Of a DNA stretch of 64,000 nt, positions 10,822 through 19,709 are shown in pieces. A program made the translations under genes and the position numbers. The stretch covers positions 62,001-126,000 of the forward strand of contig NZ_FPAT01000011.1 of the NCBI RefSeq assembly GCF_900116555.1, written 5' to 3'. Source of the DNA: Actinopolyspora lacussalsi subsp. righensis (GTDB taxonomy: Bacteria; Actinomycetota; Actinomycetes; Mycobacteriales; Pseudonocardiaceae). Under the pieces are notes generated by a model, which did not search any database, was not told where the DNA came from, and saw only the letters and a program-made list of their open reading frames with translations. Position 1 is the first letter of the stretch. The number at the start of each line of letters is the position of its first letter.

Positions 10822-12275
10822 GCCGCACCCTCCTGTTCCGGGGAGTCGATTCCGCTCGGGACGCGTTCGGTGGTCGACGCGACCAGTGAGCCGCACAGTT
10901 CGCGGACGGCGCCGATGCAGCTTCCGCATCCGGTGGTGGCACGCGTGGCCGCGGCGAGAGCGGCCACATCACGCGCTCCGTCGTGGTAGGCCGCTGTCAG
11001 CGTCGATCGGGATACGTTGTTGCAGTGGCACAGCACCGGATCGGCCGGTACGCCGCCCGCTGTTCCGAATCCGGTGGGCAGGTCGAGCAGCGTCGCCAGC
11101 CGGTCGGAGGGGACCGGCATGCCGGTGTCGTGCAGCTGGCTGAGCGTGGCGATCGCTTCCGGCAGACCGAGCAGCGTGGCCGCCACCAGTCGGTCCTCGC
11201 GCAGTGCCAGTCGCGCGTAACGCCGTCGTTTCGGATCGTTGAACGTGACGTGTTCGACCTCGTGGCTCTTTCCGGTGAGCACTTCCGGAGGACCGATCGA
11301 GGCGAGTTCGAGTCCTGCCCCCCGAGCACGCACGATCCCGCCGGATTCGCGGGGCCTTCCCGAAGCCCCGCTGCTACCCGACAGCAGGGTTGCCGCCAGC
11401 GTCTCGGCCTGTTCCCACGAGTCGCTCAGCGAATCGTCGAATCCAGCCGGGGGCACGGCGCACCCTCCCAGCGCGTGAATATGTGGGTCACTGCTTCGCA
11501 GCTCACCGTCGACCGCGACACCCCGGGAGAGTCGCAGTCCGGTATCGCCTGCCAGTGCCGCGTCAGGCAGCGTTCCCGCGCGCAGTACCAGCGCGTCGGT
11601 GGAAACCGCGGCGCCCGACGACAGCACCAGTTTGCCCGGCAGCAGCTCGGTCGCGGTCTCGTTCGACAGGACGGTCACTCCGTTGTCGAGCAGTGTCCCG
11701 GCGACGATGTCTGCCGCGGTCCGATCCAGCAGTCGCGGCATCAGCCGCGCACCACGGTGCAGCAGCGAGACCTCGTATCCGGCCGTGGCCAGCGCGTGTG
11801 CTGTCTCAACCCCGTCCAACCCGCCGCCGAGCACGGTGACAGAGGCGTCGGCCGCCAGCTGACCGCGCATACGACCGCACTCGTTCGGATGGCGCAGCGG
11901 CCAGGTCCCCTCCGCCGGTGAGCCGTTGTCCGAGACTCCCGGCAGGTTCGGCACGACGGTGCGAGTTCCGGTGGCCAGCACCAGGACGTCGTAGCCGTAC
12001 GTCTCACCGTGTTCGGTACGTACCCGTCTCCGGGCCCGGTCGATACTCGCGATCCGAGTGTTCCGGTGAACCCGCACGGGGGAGGGGTGTTCCGGTAGTG
12101 CCGCGAGCTCCGGGGCGAGCCCGTTGGCCAGGACGGTGGGCAGCAGCGCGGGATTGTGGGGGCCCCGCTCGGCGGCGTCGAGCACGGTGACGCTTCCCGG
12201 GTATCCCTGTTCCGTCAATCGTTCGACCAACCGGTGTGCGGCGGGACAGTGCCCGATGATCACGAGTCGTGTCAT
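10818..12275 (-). CDS. FAD-dependent oxidoreductase with C-terminal [2Fe-2S] BFD domain (nitrate reductase electron transfer subunit)
   Basis: A 485-aa NAD(P)H-type oxidoreductase. The N-terminus MTRLVIIGHCPAAHRLVERL is an FAD-binding fold, VTVLGGGLDGVETAHALA is the second nucleotide-binding motif, and the C-terminus carries a BFD-like cluster site (CHCNNVSRSTL, then TTGCGSCIG). It resembles the first 500 residues of NirB without the siroheme part. Lying between nitrate reductase and NirB, it most likely passes electrons from NAD(P)H to the nitrate reductase, which lacks its own C-terminal [2Fe-2S] domain. Both ends overlap neighbours by four bases. Confidence 0.88.
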   Translation of the reverse strand: MTRLVIIGHCPAAHRLVERLTEQGYPGSVTVLDAAERGPHNPALLPTVLANGLAPELAALPEHPSPVRVHRNTRIASIDRARRRVRTEHGETYGYDVLVLATGTRTVVPNLPGVSDNGSPAEGTWPLRHPNECGRMRGQLAADASVTVLGGGLDGVETAHALATAGYEVSLLHRGARLMPRLLDRTAADIVAGTLLDNGVTVLSNETATELLPGKLVLSSGAAVSTDALVLRAGTLPDAALAGDTGLRLSRGVAVDGELRSSDPHIHALGGCAVPPAGFDDSLSDSWEQAETLAATLLSGSSGASGRPRESGGIVRARGAGLELASIGPPEVLTGKSHEVEHVTFNDPKRRRYARLALREDRLVAATLLGLPEAIATLSQLHDTGMPVPSDRLATLLDLPTGFGTAGGVPADPVLCHCNNVSRSTLTAAYHDGARDVAALAAATRATTGCGSCIGAVRELCGSLVASTTERVPSGIDSPEQEGAA

Positions 12276-14365
12276 GCGCTCGGCTCCTCGGCGCTCGAGA
12301 TCGAGACGGCCGCGACCTTGAACTCGGGAATCCCACTGCGGGGATCGAGCACGGGGTTGGTGAGCAGATTCGCGCAGCCGGCCCCGGCGTAGTGGATCGG
12401 AAGGAAGAGCGTGTCCGGCCGGATCGAGTCGTCGAGCCTCGCCCGTGCGAGCGTCGCGCCACGGGCGGAACTCACCCGTGCCAGCTGCCCGTCGTGCACG
12501 CCCCTGCGTGCCGCGGTGTCCGGGTGCAGCCGTACGAACGATTCCGGTTCGGCCGTGGCGAGTTCGTCGACGCGCCGGGTCTGCTCACCCGTCTGGTAGT
12601 GCCCCGAGATCCTGCCGGTAGTGGCCACCAGCGGGTACTCGTGATTCGTGTCCTCAGCTGGGCCGTGCCAATCGACCGCCGCGAAGCGGGCTCTGCCGTC
12701 GGGGTGGGCGAACGACTCCAGGAACAGGCGAGGAGTTCCCGGATGCGGGGTCGGAACCTGCTCGTCCGGCGTCTTCGGGCACGGCCAGTGCAGTGCCTGC
12801 CCGGAGTCGAGACGCTCGTAGTCGATCCCCGAGTAGTCCGCGGGACCACCGGCCGAGGCGTGTGCCAGTTCGTCGAAGACCGTGCTCGGTCGTGTCGGGA
12901 ACCGGCTCTCCGGTTGCCCCAGGCGAGTCGCCAGTCCCCGCAGTACGTCCAAATCGGACCTGGTACTCCCCGGGGGCGGCAGCAACGCCCGTCGGCGCAG
13001 CACCCTCCCCTCCAGGTTGGTCATGGTGCCCTCTTCCTCGGCCCACTGCGTGACCGGCAGCACCACATCGGCCATCCGCGTGGTCTCGGAGGGAAGGAAG
13101 TCGGCGACCACCAGCAGGTCCAGTTTCGACAACTGCGCCCGTGCCAGCCCGGCGTGGGGGGCCGACAGCACCGGATTGGCGCCGAACACGAGCAGCGCCC
13201 GGATACCTTCCGGGGTTCCCGCCGACTCCAGCAACCGAGTGGCCGGCAGGCCGGGACCCGGCAGGGCTTTCTCGGCGACCCCCCACACCTCGGCGACATG
13301 TGCACGTGCGGCCGGGTCGGTTATGGAACGGTAGCCGGGCAGCTGGTCGGCCTTCTGCCCGTGCTCCCGGCCGCCCTGGCCGTTTCCTTGCCCGGTCAGG
13401 CAGCCGTACCCGCTGCCCCTCGTGCCGGGGAGACCCAGTGCGAGGGCCAGGTTGATGAACCCGGACACGGTGTCGGCGCCGTCACCGTGCTGTTCGGCGC
13501 CCCTGCCGGTGAGCACGTAGGAACTCCGTGCTCGGGCCAGCATCCGCACCGCTTGCCGCTGTGCCGAGACGGGCACTCCCGTAACCCGCTCGACACGTTC
13601 CGGCCACCAGGTCACCGCTCGGGCCCAGGTCCGCTCGAATCCGGTGGTGCGTCGTGCCGTGTACTCCGAGTCGTGCCACCCCTCGGTCACCGCGATGTGC
13701 AGCAGTCCCAGCGCGAGCGCCAGGTCGGTGCCGGGGCGCGGCCGCAGATGCAGTTCGGCACGTTCCGCCGTGGCGCTGCGGCGTGGATCGACGACCACCA
13801 GCCGGGCCCCTTCGAGGTGCTGCATCAGTGGCGGCATCGTCTCGGCCGGGTTGCCACCCGCGAGCAGGATCACCTCGGCCTCGCCGAGGTCAGTGACGGG
13901 AAACGGCAGGCCGCGGTCCACCCCGAAGGCCGCGTTGCCCGCGGTCGCCGCGGCGGCCATGCAGAATCGCCCGTTGTAGTCGATACGGCTGCTTCCCAGC
14001 GCCACCCGGGCGAACTTTCCCAGTGCGTAGGCCTTTTCGTTGGTCAAACCGCCGCCGCCGAAAATCCCTACGGCGTCCGGGCCGGACTCGGCGATGATCT
14101 CCTCGAGGTTGGTCGCGATCCGGTCCAGTACTTCCTCCCAACCCACCGGAGCGAGCTCACCCCGCCCGATACGCAGCTGCGGCTCGTACAGGCGGTCGGC
14201 GCTTCCCAAGACCTCGGGGGCGGTCCACCCCTTGCGGCACAGCCCACCGCGGTTGACCGGAAACGACGACGGCGAAACCGATACCGCGCCCTCGCGGTCG
14301 GTCAGCTCCGTACCGCACTGCAACGCGCAGTAGGGGCAGTGGGTAGCAACTTGGTGTCGCGCCAT
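12272..14365 (-). CDS. Assimilatory nitrate reductase catalytic subunit (molybdopterin oxidoreductase)
   Basis: A 697-aa molybdopterin enzyme that reduces nitrate to nitrite in the cytoplasm. The N-terminal [4Fe-4S] motif CPYCALQC with the later GGLCRKGW is intact. Downstream are molybdopterin-binding segments such as IDYNGRFCMAAAATAGNAAFG and LLAGGNPAETMPPL, and a molydop-binding C-terminal domain (YPLVATTGRISGHYQTGEQT). It is shorter than NasA proteins that carry a C-terminal BFD domain; that domain is on the next gene instead. The ATG follows GGGAGG by seven bases. It is the first gene of a five-gene unit. No nitrate transporter is in the window. Confidence 0.92.
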   Translation of the reverse strand: MARHQVATHCPYCALQCGTELTDREGAVSVSPSSFPVNRGGLCRKGWTAPEVLGSADRLYEPQLRIGRGELAPVGWEEVLDRIATNLEEIIAESGPDAVGIFGGGGLTNEKAYALGKFARVALGSSRIDYNGRFCMAAAATAGNAAFGVDRGLPFPVTDLGEAEVILLAGGNPAETMPPLMQHLEGARLVVVDPRRSATAERAELHLRPRPGTDLALALGLLHIAVTEGWHDSEYTARRTTGFERTWARAVTWWPERVERVTGVPVSAQRQAVRMLARARSSYVLTGRGAEQHGDGADTVSGFINLALALGLPGTRGSGYGCLTGQGNGQGGREHGQKADQLPGYRSITDPAARAHVAEVWGVAEKALPGPGLPATRLLESAGTPEGIRALLVFGANPVLSAPHAGLARAQLSKLDLLVVADFLPSETTRMADVVLPVTQWAEEEGTMTNLEGRVLRRRALLPPPGSTRSDLDVLRGLATRLGQPESRFPTRPSTVFDELAHASAGGPADYSGIDYERLDSGQALHWPCPKTPDEQVPTPHPGTPRLFLESFAHPDGRARFAAVDWHGPAEDTNHEYPLVATTGRISGHYQTGEQTRRVDELATAEPESFVRLHPDTAARRGVHDGQLARVSSARGATLARARLDDSIRPDTLFLPIHYAGAGCANLLTNPVLDPRSGIPEFKVAAVSISSAEEPSA

Positions 14366-14609
14366 TCGTCGCCTCCCGAGATCCGCACACGGTCGCCGTC
14401 GGCGCCGCGATTCGGCTCTTCCGTCGTAACCGACGGATTCGTTGGAAACTCTAGGGTGATCGTGTTTCGCGGCCCAGTGTCTCGTGTTGCACTTCGGAAA
14501 AGGAGGGTTACTCGAATTTCACGGGGTGCTCGCGGCCGTGTGCGTTCGATCCTCGTCGTGGTACAGCTCGGTTCACCTCCCGGGCGTTGCCCGGAACCGG
14601 CGTGCGACC

Positions 14610-15446
14610 GTGGTGGACGTGGGCGAGTGCGACGAGGAAGACGCGGCGGGTTGGCAACGGGCCTGTGAACTGGTCGCGGCCGCCCGCAGGATCACGGTGT
14701 TGACCGGCGCGGGTATCTCGACCGGGGCGGGGATCCCCGACTTCCGGGGGCCGAACGGTGTCTGGACACGTGATCCGCGGGCACAGCGCCTCAGTGATAT
14801 CGACAGCTACCTGGCCGATCCCGAGGTGCGCCGCGCGGCTTGGCGCAGTCGGGCGCGGCACCCCGCGTGGGAGGCCGAACCCGGCCCCGCTCATCGGGCT
14901 CTCACCGAGCTGGCGAACTCCGGAAGGCTCCGTGCGCTGCTGACGCAGAACATAGACGAGCTGCACCAGCGCGCCGGGCTCGATCCGGAGCTCGTGCTGG
15001 AGTTGCACGGTTCCATGTTCGGTACCGTGTGCCTGGAATGTGGTGAGACCGGGACCATGCGTGCCGCGCTGCGGCGCGTGGCGGAGGGTGATCCCGATCC
15101 GTCGTGCGAGCGCTGTGGGGGCATCCTCAAATCGGCGACCGTCTCCTTCGGTCAGGCGCTGGACCCCGAAGTGGTTCGTTCCGGGCAACGAGCCGCGATG
15201 GACTGCGAGTTGTTCTTGACCGCGGGTACCTCGCTGACGGTGCATCCCGCAGCCGGTTTCGCCGAGTTGGCAGTACGGGCCGGTGCCGATCTGATCGTCT
15301 GCAACGCGGAGCCCACCCCCTACGACGACCAGGCCGCCGCCGTGTTGCGCGGTAACCTCGACGAAGTTCTTCCCCGGTTGCTCTCCGTGCCCACGGTGCC
15401 GAACTCCAGCCCGCTGCGTACCTGGGGAGATCCCAGCACCTGGTGA
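14610..15446 (+). CDS. Sirtuin, NAD-dependent protein deacylase (Sir2 family)
   Basis: About 278 residues. The NAD-binding motif GAGISTGAGIPDFRG, the catalytic stretch TQNIDELHQRAG and ELHGS, and a four-Cys zinc site (CLEC and CERC) are all present. It should remove acyl groups from lysines in cytoplasmic proteins. At the place where CobB-type desuccinylases have Tyr-X2-Arg this protein has Trp-X2-Arg (AWRSR), so acyl preference cannot be stated. The start is uncertain: GTG codons at 14610, 14613 and 14619 are all in frame and none has a strong ribosome binding site. An upstream extension to 14484 looks non-coding. It diverges from the nitrate reductase operon. Confidence 0.87.
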   Translation: MVDVGECDEEDAAGWQRACELVAAARRITVLTGAGISTGAGIPDFRGPNGVWTRDPRAQRLSDIDSYLADPEVRRAAWRSRARHPAWEAEPGPAHRALTELANSGRLRALLTQNIDELHQRAGLDPELVLELHGSMFGTVCLECGETGTMRAALRRVAEGDPDPSCERCGGILKSATVSFGQALDPEVVRSGQRAAMDCELFLTAGTSLTVHPAAGFAELAVRAGADLIVCNAEPTPYDDQAAAVLRGNLDEVLPRLLSVPTVPNSSPLRTWGDPSTW

Positions 15447-15731
15447 GCGGTTCGGGGACTTCCCTCGGATGTTCCGTTCGGTGCGGTCCGGGGAAGTCCC
15501 GGCGGAACCTCACGCCGGTTCCCGTCCAGGGAACTCCCGCTCCTCCCGGGGCTCAGCTGTGGTGGGCCTTCGCAACGATGCCTCACGTTTGAGTGAAAGT
15601 GGGCGGGTCGGCGTGGCTCGTCTCGTCCCCGATACGAGTTTTTATGGCACATTCCGTGATCGAAATGTCGCCCGGTGCGGTGAGCCGCATCGGTCCAACG
15701 GATGCCCTCGGCTTTTCGGGAGATAACGGTC

Positions 15732-16492
15732 ATGCCGCGCTCCCGCTGTGGTTACCGTCCCGCGGGAGCCGGTACCGCCCGGCAGCGCCGTCGGCCGCGG
15801 TACGGGGGTGTCGCGGGATCATCTCGTGCTCTCGTGCTGTTGTTCGTCGTCGTGCTGACCACGGGGATTCCGGGCACCGCGTTCGCGGCGCCCACTCAAC
15901 CGCCGAATCCCGATCGGCAGCGGATCAGGGAGGAACGTGCCGAGGTGGAGACGCTGCTGGCTCGGCGGGACAGGCATCGCCGCTGGCTGGAGGCCAACCG
16001 CGACGAGCCTCGAACCCCGTTCCCGCCGGGGACTCTCGTTCTCCGGACCGTACCGAAACCGGTGGTGTCGCCTCAGCCGCGGTGGAAACCGTGGTCGCGA
16101 GAGCGCTCTCCCAACGAGGGGTCACCTATGCGTGGGGTGGTGGTGATGCCGACGGTGCCACGCGAGGCATACGCGACGGCGGCGTCGCCGACGCGCACGG
16201 GGACTACCGCAGGATCGGATTCGACTGCTCCGGGCTCATGGTCTACGCATTCGCGGGCATCGGCATACGGCTGCCGCACTACAGCGGTTATCAGTACCGT
16301 GCGGGCAAGCGAGTGCCGCTCGCCCGCAAGCAACGCGGGGACATGCTGTTCTGGAACGACGGTGGCGGTGTGCACCACGTGGCGCTGTACCTGGACGGAC
16401 GAATGGTCGAGGCCCCCTACTCGGGAGCTCGGGTGCGGGTGACCGAGGTGAGGTACGCCGGGATCGCTCCCTACGCGGTACGACTGCTCTGA
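15732..16492 (+). pseudogene. Secreted NlpC/P60 peptidoglycan hydrolase with a one-base frameshift
   Basis: The first part, from ATG at 15732 behind GGGAG, codes for a basic N-terminus, a signal peptide (LVLLFVVVLTTGIPGTAFAA) and a charged helical stalk (REERAEVETLLARRD). That frame then becomes nonsense. The NlpC/P60 catalytic domain lies in another frame: FDCSGLMVYAF holds the catalytic Cys, and GGGVHHVALYL the His. Reading the G of the GGGG run at 16028-16031 twice joins the two frames cleanly (TPFPPG followed by DSRSPDRTE). So either one G is missing from the run through mutation or sequencing error, or a -1 frameshift is used. An intact product would be an exported cell-wall peptidase of about 253 residues. 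Confidence 0.75.
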
Positions 16493-16600
16493 TGTGAACG
16501 GGGCCGACCACCGGCGCCGGGGGACCGCCCGCGAACCCCACAGCCGCGTTCGAGGTCGGCCACCCGGAATCAGCGGGGACGACGACCGTGCCGCCGTTCG

Positions 16601-16668
16601 GACACGGGAACTCGCCGCGCCGGGCGGCGAGTCGGTGGACCCCCGAGCGGTGATCGAGTTCCCGTGTC
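16601..16668. repeat. 14-bp inverted repeat between convergent genes
   Basis: GACACGGGAACTCG and CGAGTTCCCGTGTC match perfectly with 40 bases between them; the right arm covers the stop codon of the MarR gene. Its place between two convergent genes suggests a shared terminator structure. Confidence 0.45.
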
Positions 16669-17161
16669 ACTCATCCGCGTTGGCAGTACGCAGCGTGCGC
16701 ATGGCCATGGCCAGTTGCTCGGACGTCTCGGGACCCAGGGGCCCCAGGACCGTGCGACGCAGGATCTCCGCACAGGCACTCTTCGCCGTTTCGGCTGTCA
16801 CCCGACCGTGGTCGGTCAGTGTCACGTAGGTGACGCGGCGGTCGGTGTCGCAGGGCTCCCTGCGGATCAGATCCGCTGCCACGAGCCGGTCCGCCACCTT
16901 GGTGAATCCTCCGCTGCTCAGTGCCGCTTCCCTCGCCAGCTTGGTCATCGGCATACGGCATTCCGGAGAGCGCACCAACCTGACGAGGATGTCGAAAGCG
17001 CCCGGCGTGAGTCCGAACCGCTCGTTGATTTCGGACATGAGCCGTTCCTGCGTCACGTGATACCCCTCGATCACGAGTCCCCACCAGGTGACGATCTCGT
17101 CGTCTTCCGCTTCCTGGCTCGCCGTGCCGGGGTCGACGGCGGTGATGTCCTCGGTTCCCAC
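16667..17161 (-). CDS. MarR-family transcriptional regulator
   Basis: A 164-aa winged-helix regulator. The core LTPGAFDILVRLVRSPECRMPMTKLAREAALSSGG (in two pieces) is the recognition-helix region, followed by the wing CDTDRRVTYVTLTDHG. The GTG start is chosen because AAGGAAGG sits seven to eight bases upstream; the track of open frame before it has no support. It is divergent from a WrbA-type quinone reductase, and the region between holds two matching palindromes. By analogy with MhqR of Bacillus subtilis it probably represses the quinone-detoxification genes and possibly itself, releasing DNA when quinones or electrophiles appear. Confidence 0.88.
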   Translation of the reverse strand: MGTEDITAVDPGTASQEAEDDEIVTWWGLVIEGYHVTQERLMSEINERFGLTPGAFDILVRLVRSPECRMPMTKLAREAALSSGGFTKVADRLVAADLIRREPCDTDRRVTYVTLTDHGRVTAETAKSACAEILRRTVLGPLGPETSEQLAMAMRTLRTANADE

Positions 17162-17234
17162 CTGGCTGCCTTCCTTCGTATGGCTGTTTCGTCTCCGTAG
17201 TCTAACGGCCACCGGGTAGAGCTTTCCCTAAAAG

Positions 17235-17249
17235 CTTCTTGCGAAGAAG
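17235..17249. promoter_or_regulatory. Putative MarR operator 1
   Basis: CTTCTTGCGAAGAAG is a perfect 6-base palindrome with a GCG centre, in the AT-rich gap between the divergent marR and wrbA-like genes. Its arms are the same as those of the second site 18 bases further on. Confidence 0.6.
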
Positions 17250-17267
17250 ATAATTCATGATAGTATT

Positions 17268-17285
17268 CTTCTTGTGCGTAAGAAG
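17268..17285. promoter_or_regulatory. Putative MarR operator 2
   Basis: CTTCTTGTGCGTAAGAAG repeats the CTTCTT/AAGAAG arms with a 6-base spacer. It lies 47 bases before the start of the quinone reductase gene and close to a TAGTAT -10-like box, a good place for repression. Confidence 0.55.
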
Positions 17286-17331
17286 GCGTCGACCACATGG
17301 GCGACGCCCGGTACTCGAAGGAGTCGTACTG

Positions 17332-17946
17332 ATGAGCGGTCCGGTCAAGCTCGCGGTCGTTTACTACTCGGCCACCGGCGTCGTCGCCGAAATAGCCAAC
17401 GCGTTGGTCTCCGAAGCCGAAGCCGCCGGTGCCGAGGTCCGGTTGCGGCGGGTCGCCGAACTCGCTCCGGACGAGGCCGTGGACGCCAATCCCGCGTGGC
17501 GCGCGAATCTCGAAGCCACCAGGGCTGTCGCCGAGGTTACCCCCGACGACCTGGTCTGGGCCGATGCCGTGATCTTCGGTAGCCCCACGCGCTACGGCAA
17601 CGTGGCGGCCCAGCTCAAGCAGTTCATCGACTCGCTGGGACCGCAGTGGCAACAGGGGTTGCTCGCGGACAAGGTCTACAGCGGGTTCACCTCGACCTCG
17701 ACCAAGCACGGTGGTCAGGAGTCCACGCTGCTCGCGTTGTACAACAGCGTGCACCACTTCGGCGGAATCCTGGTCAGCCCCGGTTACACCGATGGCTCGA
17801 AGTTCGTCGACGGCAATCCCTACGGAACCAGCCACGTCGACGGTCAGGGACAGTTCAAGGTCGACGGTGAGACCAGGCAAGCGGCGTCAGTGCAGGCTCG
17901 TCGAGTCGTCAACGTCGCCCGAGCCCTGCGGGACGGCTCGGCCTGA
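17332..17946 (+). CDS. NAD(P)H:quinone oxidoreductase, WrbA type (flavodoxin fold)
   Basis: A 204-aa flavoprotein. KLAVVYYSATGVVAEIANAL is the FMN phosphate-binding loop, and FGSPTRYGNVAAQLKQFID and FTSTSTKHGGQESTLL are WrbA hallmarks. It should reduce quinones by two electrons to hydroquinones in the cytoplasm, avoiding semiquinone radicals. The ATG (MSGPVKLAV) follows AAGGAG by about ten bases. Two palindromes that probably bind the divergent MarR regulator precede it. The dioxygenase and hydrolase that follow may share its transcript; the gap to the dioxygenase is 120 bases. Confidence 0.9.
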   Translation: MSGPVKLAVVYYSATGVVAEIANALVSEAEAAGAEVRLRRVAELAPDEAVDANPAWRANLEATRAVAEVTPDDLVWADAVIFGSPTRYGNVAAQLKQFIDSLGPQWQQGLLADKVYSGFTSTSTKHGGQESTLLALYNSVHHFGGILVSPGYTDGSKFVDGNPYGTSHVDGQGQFKVDGETRQAASVQARRVVNVARALRDGSA

Positions 17947-18066
17947 GTCCCCGTTCGTGAGACCCGCCGGGATCCGCGGGGTCGGTGTTGAGATCGGGCT
18001 CCGCCCCGTGCCCCGGCGGGCGATTCCGCGCCGAGCACCAATCGCTTCCTCGTTCGGAGGGCTGAA

Positions 18067-19035
18067 ATGGGTATCGCCACCAGTGGGCTGCACCACGTGA
18101 CCGCCATCGCGGGGAATCCGCAGCGCAACGCGGACTTCTACCTGCGTACTCTGGGGCTTCGGATGGTCAAGACCACCGTCAACTTCGACGATCCGGGCAC
18201 CTACCACCTCTACTACGGTGACGAGTCCGGCCGGCCCGGCACGTTGATGACGTTCTTCCCGTTCCACGGAGCTCCACCCGGTAAGCACGGCAACGGTCAG
18301 GCCACCGCCACCGCCTTCTCCGTGCCGGAACGATCCATGGGCTGGTGGCAGCGCCACCTAACCGCCGCCGGGGTTGAGGTCGGCCCGGTACAGTCCCGCG
18401 ACGACGAGGAAACGTTGACCTTCCGGGATCCGGACGGGCTTGCCCTGTCGCTGGTCGCGCACCGGCAGCCGGACCCCCGTGCCCCCTGGGACAACGGCAT
18501 CGTTCCCCCCGAACACGGCATTCGCGGGTTGCACTCGGTCTCGCTCTCCGTCGACGACGCGGACGCCACCGCCGGGATGCTGACCGGAATGGGGCTCTCG
18601 TTGACCGAGCGGCAGGGCGATCGTTTCCGCTTCGCGGCGGGCGACGGCGGCCCCGGGACCTACGTCGACGTGCTGGTGCGTCCCGGTGCCGAGCGAGGTC
18701 TGGTCGCCGCCGGTACCGTGCACCACGTGGCCTGGCGAGCGCCCGACGAGTCGACGCAGGCGGCCTGGCGTTCGGAACTGGTCGAGAGCGGTGTCTCGGT
18801 CACGTCCGTGTTGGATCGGCAGTACTTCCGATCGGTGTACTTCCGCGAGCCGGGCGGAGCACTGTTGGAGATCGCAACCGACGAACCCGGCTTCACCGCC
18901 GACGAACCCCTGCTCGAACTGGGACGGGCACTCAAGCTCCCTCCATGGCTGGAACCCAGCAGGGAACAGATCGAGGCAGCACTGCCCCGACTGGACCTGC
19001 CGAGCGAGAACAATCCGGAAAGGCCGGTCTCATGA
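18067..19035 (+). CDS. Ring-cleaving dioxygenase, VOC superfamily (MhqO/PcpA-like)
   Basis: A 322-aa protein with two vicinal-oxygen-chelate modules. LHHVTAIAGNPQRNADFYLRTLGLRMVKTTVNFDD (seen in pieces) is the N-terminal hallmark, with its metal-binding His in LHHVT. LHSVSLSVDDADATAGML opens a further module, and VHHVAWRAPDE and YFREPGGALLEIATDEPG supply the remaining ligands. The family (MhqO, LinE, PcpA) cleaves hydroquinone-type rings using Fe(II). The start follows GGAGGG by six bases. The final four bases overlap the next gene (ATGA). Confidence 0.87.
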   Translation: MGIATSGLHHVTAIAGNPQRNADFYLRTLGLRMVKTTVNFDDPGTYHLYYGDESGRPGTLMTFFPFHGAPPGKHGNGQATATAFSVPERSMGWWQRHLTAAGVEVGPVQSRDDEETLTFRDPDGLALSLVAHRQPDPRAPWDNGIVPPEHGIRGLHSVSLSVDDADATAGMLTGMGLSLTERQGDRFRFAAGDGGPGTYVDVLVRPGAERGLVAAGTVHHVAWRAPDESTQAAWRSELVESGVSVTSVLDRQYFRSVYFREPGGALLEIATDEPGFTADEPLLELGRALKLPPWLEPSREQIEAALPRLDLPSENNPERPVS

Positions 19036-19655
19036 GCACTTCCGAACTGCCGCTCCGCCACGAGTTCACCGAAGGTGACCCGCGTTCACCGGTACTGCTG
19101 ATGCTGCACGGGACAGGTGGCACGCCGCGTGACATGGCCCCGCTCGGATACCGGATCGATTCCGAAGCGGCGCTGCTGTCCCCTGCCGGCAGTGTTTCGG
19201 AGAACGGGGTGGCCCGGTGGTTCCAGCGGTACGAGGAGGGAGTGTTCGACGAACAGGACGTCCTCCGCAGGGCCGGGGAACTGGCCGAGTTCGTCGAACG
19301 GGCTCGCGACCACTACGGCATAGCCGATCGAGGGTTGGTCGCCGTCGGATTCTCCAACGGCGCCAACATCGCCGCGGCGCTGACGCTGCTGCGCCCGGAC
19401 GTGCTCACCGAAGCCGTGCTGTTCGCCGCGATGTCGCCGATCGTCGACACGCCGCGCCACTCCCTGACCGACACCCGGGTGTGGATGTCCAATGGCGAAC
19501 ACGACCCCATGGCGCCGATGGCCTCGGTGAACCGACTCGTCGACACGCTGCGTGACCGTGGGGCCGAGGTGACCACGCACCGCCATCCCGGCGGACACGA
19601 CATCACGGCGGAAGCACTGCGGGAGGCAGCCGATTGGTTGCGTCAGCGTCACTGA
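19032..19655 (+). CDS. Alpha/beta hydrolase, carboxylesterase/phospholipase family (MhqD-like)
   Basis: A 207-aa alpha/beta hydrolase. LMLHGTGGTPRDM forms the oxyanion region, VGFSNGANIAAAL holds the nucleophile Ser in GFSNG, DPMAP supplies Asp, and HPGGHDITAEAL the catalytic His. It matches the esterase that accompanies MhqO in Bacillus (MhqD). Starting at ATG overlapping the dioxygenase stop as ATGA, it is translationally coupled to it. It may hydrolyse a ring-cleavage product or lactone; the substrate is inferred only from context. Confidence 0.87.
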   Translation: MSTSELPLRHEFTEGDPRSPVLLMLHGTGGTPRDMAPLGYRIDSEAALLSPAGSVSENGVARWFQRYEEGVFDEQDVLRRAGELAEFVERARDHYGIADRGLVAVGFSNGANIAAALTLLRPDVLTEAVLFAAMSPIVDTPRHSLTDTRVWMSNGEHDPMAPMASVNRLVDTLRDRGAEVTTHRHPGGHDITAEALREAADWLRQRH

Positions 19656-19709
19656 ACCGGTTTTCGGGCTGTCAGTGCGCTGAGCTCGTCGTGGTGCGCT
19701 TACGCGGGA

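Noticed and set aside
14366-14609. GlnR binding boxes before the nitrate reductase operon
   Set aside because: GAAAC and GTTAC-like pieces occur, but not with the 6-base spacing of the known GlnR pattern.
12269-14668. 799-codon plus-strand frame opposite nitrate reductase
   Set aside because: It is an antisense shadow with no recognisable motif; the minus strand carries the molybdopterin enzyme.
15593-15731. c-di-AMP (ydaO-type) riboswitch before the NlpC/P60 gene
   Set aside because: Such switches often precede cell-wall hydrolases in actinomycetes, but the conserved core sequences of the motif are not present here.
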